From: an uncultured Pseudomonas sp.
Lineage (GTDB): Bacteria > Pseudomonadota > Gammaproteobacteria > Pseudomonadales > Pseudomonadaceae
Length of the DNA stretch: 6,639 nucleotides
Direction of reading: 5' to 3'
Assembly (NCBI RefSeq): GCF_946885885.1
Contig: NZ_CAMPHN010000220.1
Location: 1 to 6,639 of the forward strand
Positions 5,221-6,639 of this stretch are shown here, piece after piece; position 1 is the first letter of the stretch, and every line of letters begins with the position of its first letter. Both the position numbers and the translations under genes were made by a program. The notes under the pieces are model-generated. The model was not told the DNA's origin and searched no databases. It saw nothing but the letters and a program-made list of their open reading frames with translations.

Positions 5221-5288
5221 GTAGCCCGGATGCAATCCGGGAGGGGTCTATGCGGCTATAGGAGTTCCCCGGATTGCATCCGGGCTAC
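5221..5288. repeat. REPIN copy 3, overlapping the araC stop codon
   Basis: The left arm (5221-5241) is the same 21 bases as in copies 1 and 2, without the final G. The right arm (5267-5288) is the exact reverse complement of the full 22-base form seen at the left of copies 1 and 2. This is the best-preserved pair of the three. The centre of about 25 nt has no clear similarity to the other two. On the minus strand the right arm's GTAG head (5285-5288) contains the TAG stop of the upstream regulator gene, so the element overlaps coding sequence by the stop codon plus one base. Confidence 0.9.
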
Positions 5289-6124
5289 TGGGGACGAATA
5301 GCGCAGGCCTTGCGGTAAGCACCGGGGCCGATGCCGTAGGTCTGCTTGAACTGCCGGGTCAAATGGCTCTGGTCGGCAAAGCCCAATTGCATAGCGACCG
5401 TCAGCGGCGTGCAGCCGACTTTCAATAACACGCGGGCCTGCTCCACACGGCGTTGCATCAGCCAGCTGTGCGGCGGCAAGCCAGTGGCGCGGCGAAACAC
5501 ACGGGCGAAATGGAACGGCGACAGCCCCACCGCCGCGGCCAACGCCTCCAGCGAAGGCGGATCGGCCAGGTGCGCACTGAGCAATTCCTTGGCCCGCGCC
5601 ACGGCCTGAGGTTCGCGCCCCGGGATGCCAACGGCGGGAATACGGGCATGCCGCTGGAACAACAGCAAGATGGCTTCGCGCCAGGCGGTTTGCTGCTGCA
5701 GGGCGCTCGCTGGGCTCTCCATCAAGCGGTGCAGGTCGCTGAACACCTGCCCCACCGCGGGGTCGTGCAGCACGCTGTCGGCAAAGCTGGGCATGCCGCC
5801 CTGGCCCAATTGCAACTCGTCCAGCACGCCGGATATCTGCGTCATATCGGGGTAAAACGCGCGATAACGCCAGCCCTGCTCATGGGCTTTGGAGCAGGAA
5901 TGCACTTCGTCCGGGTTGATCAGAATCATGCTGCCGGTCGACGCCACGTGATCGCTGCCGCGATGCTGGAAACGGTGGGCGCCCTGCTCGATCACGGCGA
6001 GGACGAACCCCTCGTGCACATGGGGCGAAAAACGCTGCTCGATAAAGTGCGCATGCAGCAGCTCGACGCCGCCCAATCCTTGGGACTGCCAGAAACGGGT
6101 CCGCTCGACACCTTCTTGCTCCAT
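5285..6124 (-). CDS. AraC-family transcriptional regulator
   Basis: A 279-residue cytoplasmic regulator of standard size. Residues about 15-90 form an AraC-type cupin sensor domain, with SPHVHEGFVLAVIEQG at 33-48 (His35, His37, Glu38) and LINPDEVHS at 68-76. The C-terminal DNA-binding domain has two helix-turn-helix units: SLEALAAAVGLSPFHFARVF at 191-210, and PLTVAMQLGFADQSHLTRQF at 240-259 followed by KQTYGIGPGAYRK. The start ATG (6122-6124) comes 3 nt after the stop of the GNAT gene, with no good ribosome-binding site, suggesting translational coupling in one transcript. Next downstream on the same strand is azlCD, making it a candidate local regulator of that exporter. Neither the ligand nor an operator can be read from the sequence. 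The stop codon lies inside a REPIN, so the last few residues may differ from relatives. Confidence 0.93.
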   Translation of the reverse strand: MEQEGVERTRFWQSQGLGGVELLHAHFIEQRFSPHVHEGFVLAVIEQGAHRFQHRGSDHVASTGSMILINPDEVHSCSKAHEQGWRYRAFYPDMTQISGVLDELQLGQGGMPSFADSVLHDPAVGQVFSDLHRLMESPASALQQQTAWREAILLLFQRHARIPAVGIPGREPQAVARAKELLSAHLADPPSLEALAAAVGLSPFHFARVFRRATGLPPHSWLMQRRVEQARVLLKVGCTPLTVAMQLGFADQSHLTRQFKQTYGIGPGAYRKACAIRPQ

Positions 6125-6127
6125 CGC

Positions 6128-6639
6128 TCAACCGCTGAAACGCGCCTCCAGTTCCTGTTTGATCGCCGGCCAGTCTTCGTCGGTGATGCTGTACAGCACG
6201 CTATCGTCCAGACGCCCATCGGCCAAACGCCGATGATTGCGCAGCACGCCTTCGCGCACCGCACCGAGCTTTTCGATGGCGCGCTGGGAGCGCAGATTGC
6301 TCGCGGCGGTTTTCAGTTGCACGCGCACCAGCCGCCAGCTTTCGAAGGCGTGCCGCAACATCAGGTATTTGACCATGCTGTTCAAGCCGCTGCCATGCTG
6401 AGCCCGATCCAGCCAGGTCCAGCCGATTTCGGCGGCGGGCAAATTGGCGATGAAATCGCCGAAGCGCGTAGTGCCCACCAGCTGCTCGCCGAGGCGGATG
6501 ACGAAGGGCAATGCCTTGCCCTCGCGCTGTTCGCTCAGACCACCGCGGTACCAATCCAGACGCTGGGCGCCGTTCATGTAAATCAATTCCTGGCGATTGG
6601 CCTCGGCCAGGGTCACCAACGCGGGAATATCGGCATCCA
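6128..6639 (-). CDS. GNAT-family N-acetyltransferase, RimJ/RimL type (5' end outside window)
   Basis: About 169 residues are visible; the frame stays open to the right edge (reading DADIPALVTLAEA there), so the true start lies beyond it. The GNAT fold is supported by AAEIGWTWLDRAQHGSGLNS, in which HGSG forms the acetyl-CoA pyrophosphate-binding loop. It is also supported by KTAASNLRSQRAIEKLGAVR, the conserved asparagine and helix segment, followed by EGVLRNHRRLADGRLDDSVL typical of RimJ/RimL-like enzymes. These transfer acetyl groups from acetyl-CoA to protein N-termini, amino acids or small amines; the substrate here is unknown. The stop is 3 nt before the araC-family start, so the two are probably one operon with the promoter outside the window. 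A TTG at 6619 should not be taken as the start because the homology continues through it. Confidence 0.88.
   Translation of the reverse strand, partial: DADIPALVTLAEANRQELIYMNGAQRLDWYRGGLSEQREGKALPFVIRLGEQLVGTTRFGDFIANLPAAEIGWTWLDRAQHGSGLNSMVKYLMLRHAFESWRLVRVQLKTAASNLRSQRAIEKLGAVREGVLRNHRRLADGRLDDSVLYSITDEDWPAIKQELEARFSG

Noticed and set aside
1815..5288. Repeats as ends of a composite transposon or as a CRISPR array
   Set aside because: The three units are each symmetric inverted pairs, spaced over a kilobase apart with ordinary genes between. There are no target-site duplications, transposase genes or regular spacers.

Overview
The window looks like chromosomal DNA from a Pseudomonas-type gammaproteobacterium. 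It is GC-rich with strong codon bias. It carries an rdgC gene next to a tRNA-Val/tRNA-Asp pair and an FKBP lipoprotein gene, an arrangement I recall from pseudomonads. It is also dotted with GTAG-headed REP palindromes of the kind common in that family. I see no phage, plasmid, CRISPR or insertion-sequence genes.

Layout. At the left edge is the 5' end of an FKBP-type peptidyl-prolyl isomerase lipoprotein gene (minus strand, runs off the window). Then comes a minus-strand tRNA operon, transcribed Val(TAC) then Asp(GTC), behind a very good sigma70 promoter with an A/T-rich upstream element. Diverging from it is rdgC (plus strand), with a plausible promoter, a leader of about 155 nt holding a perfect 10-bp inverted repeat, and a strong terminator that could work in both directions. 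The rest is on the minus strand. A 624-residue fusion of an LplT-like MFS transporter with a PlsC-type acyltransferase converges on rdgC. Upstream of it lies azlCD, a two-gene branched-chain amino acid exporter with translationally coupled reading frames. Upstream of that are an AraC-family regulator and a GNAT acetyltransferase (cut by the right edge), spaced 3 nt apart as a likely operon.

Three intergenic gaps (rdgC/MFS fusion, azlD/MFS fusion, araC/azlC) each hold one inverted pair of the same REP sequence, i.e. a REPIN: two 21-22 nt arms around a 24-26 nt centre. A single REP-like element of a different sequence class sits in the MFS-fusion leader. In the araC/azlC gap the GTAG head of the REPIN supplies the TAG stop codon of the araC gene.

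How the genes may work together. rdgC acts in recombination control. The tRNA and FKBP genes are housekeeping. The MFS-acyltransferase fusion suggests lysophospholipid import and re-acylation. The AraC regulator is the obvious candidate to control azlCD, possibly together with the GNAT gene, but the sequence shows only proximity. I found no convincing evidence of an entirely new system. The most unusual material is the REP/REPIN architecture, the structured leaders, and the fusion protein without an acyl-ACP synthetase domain.
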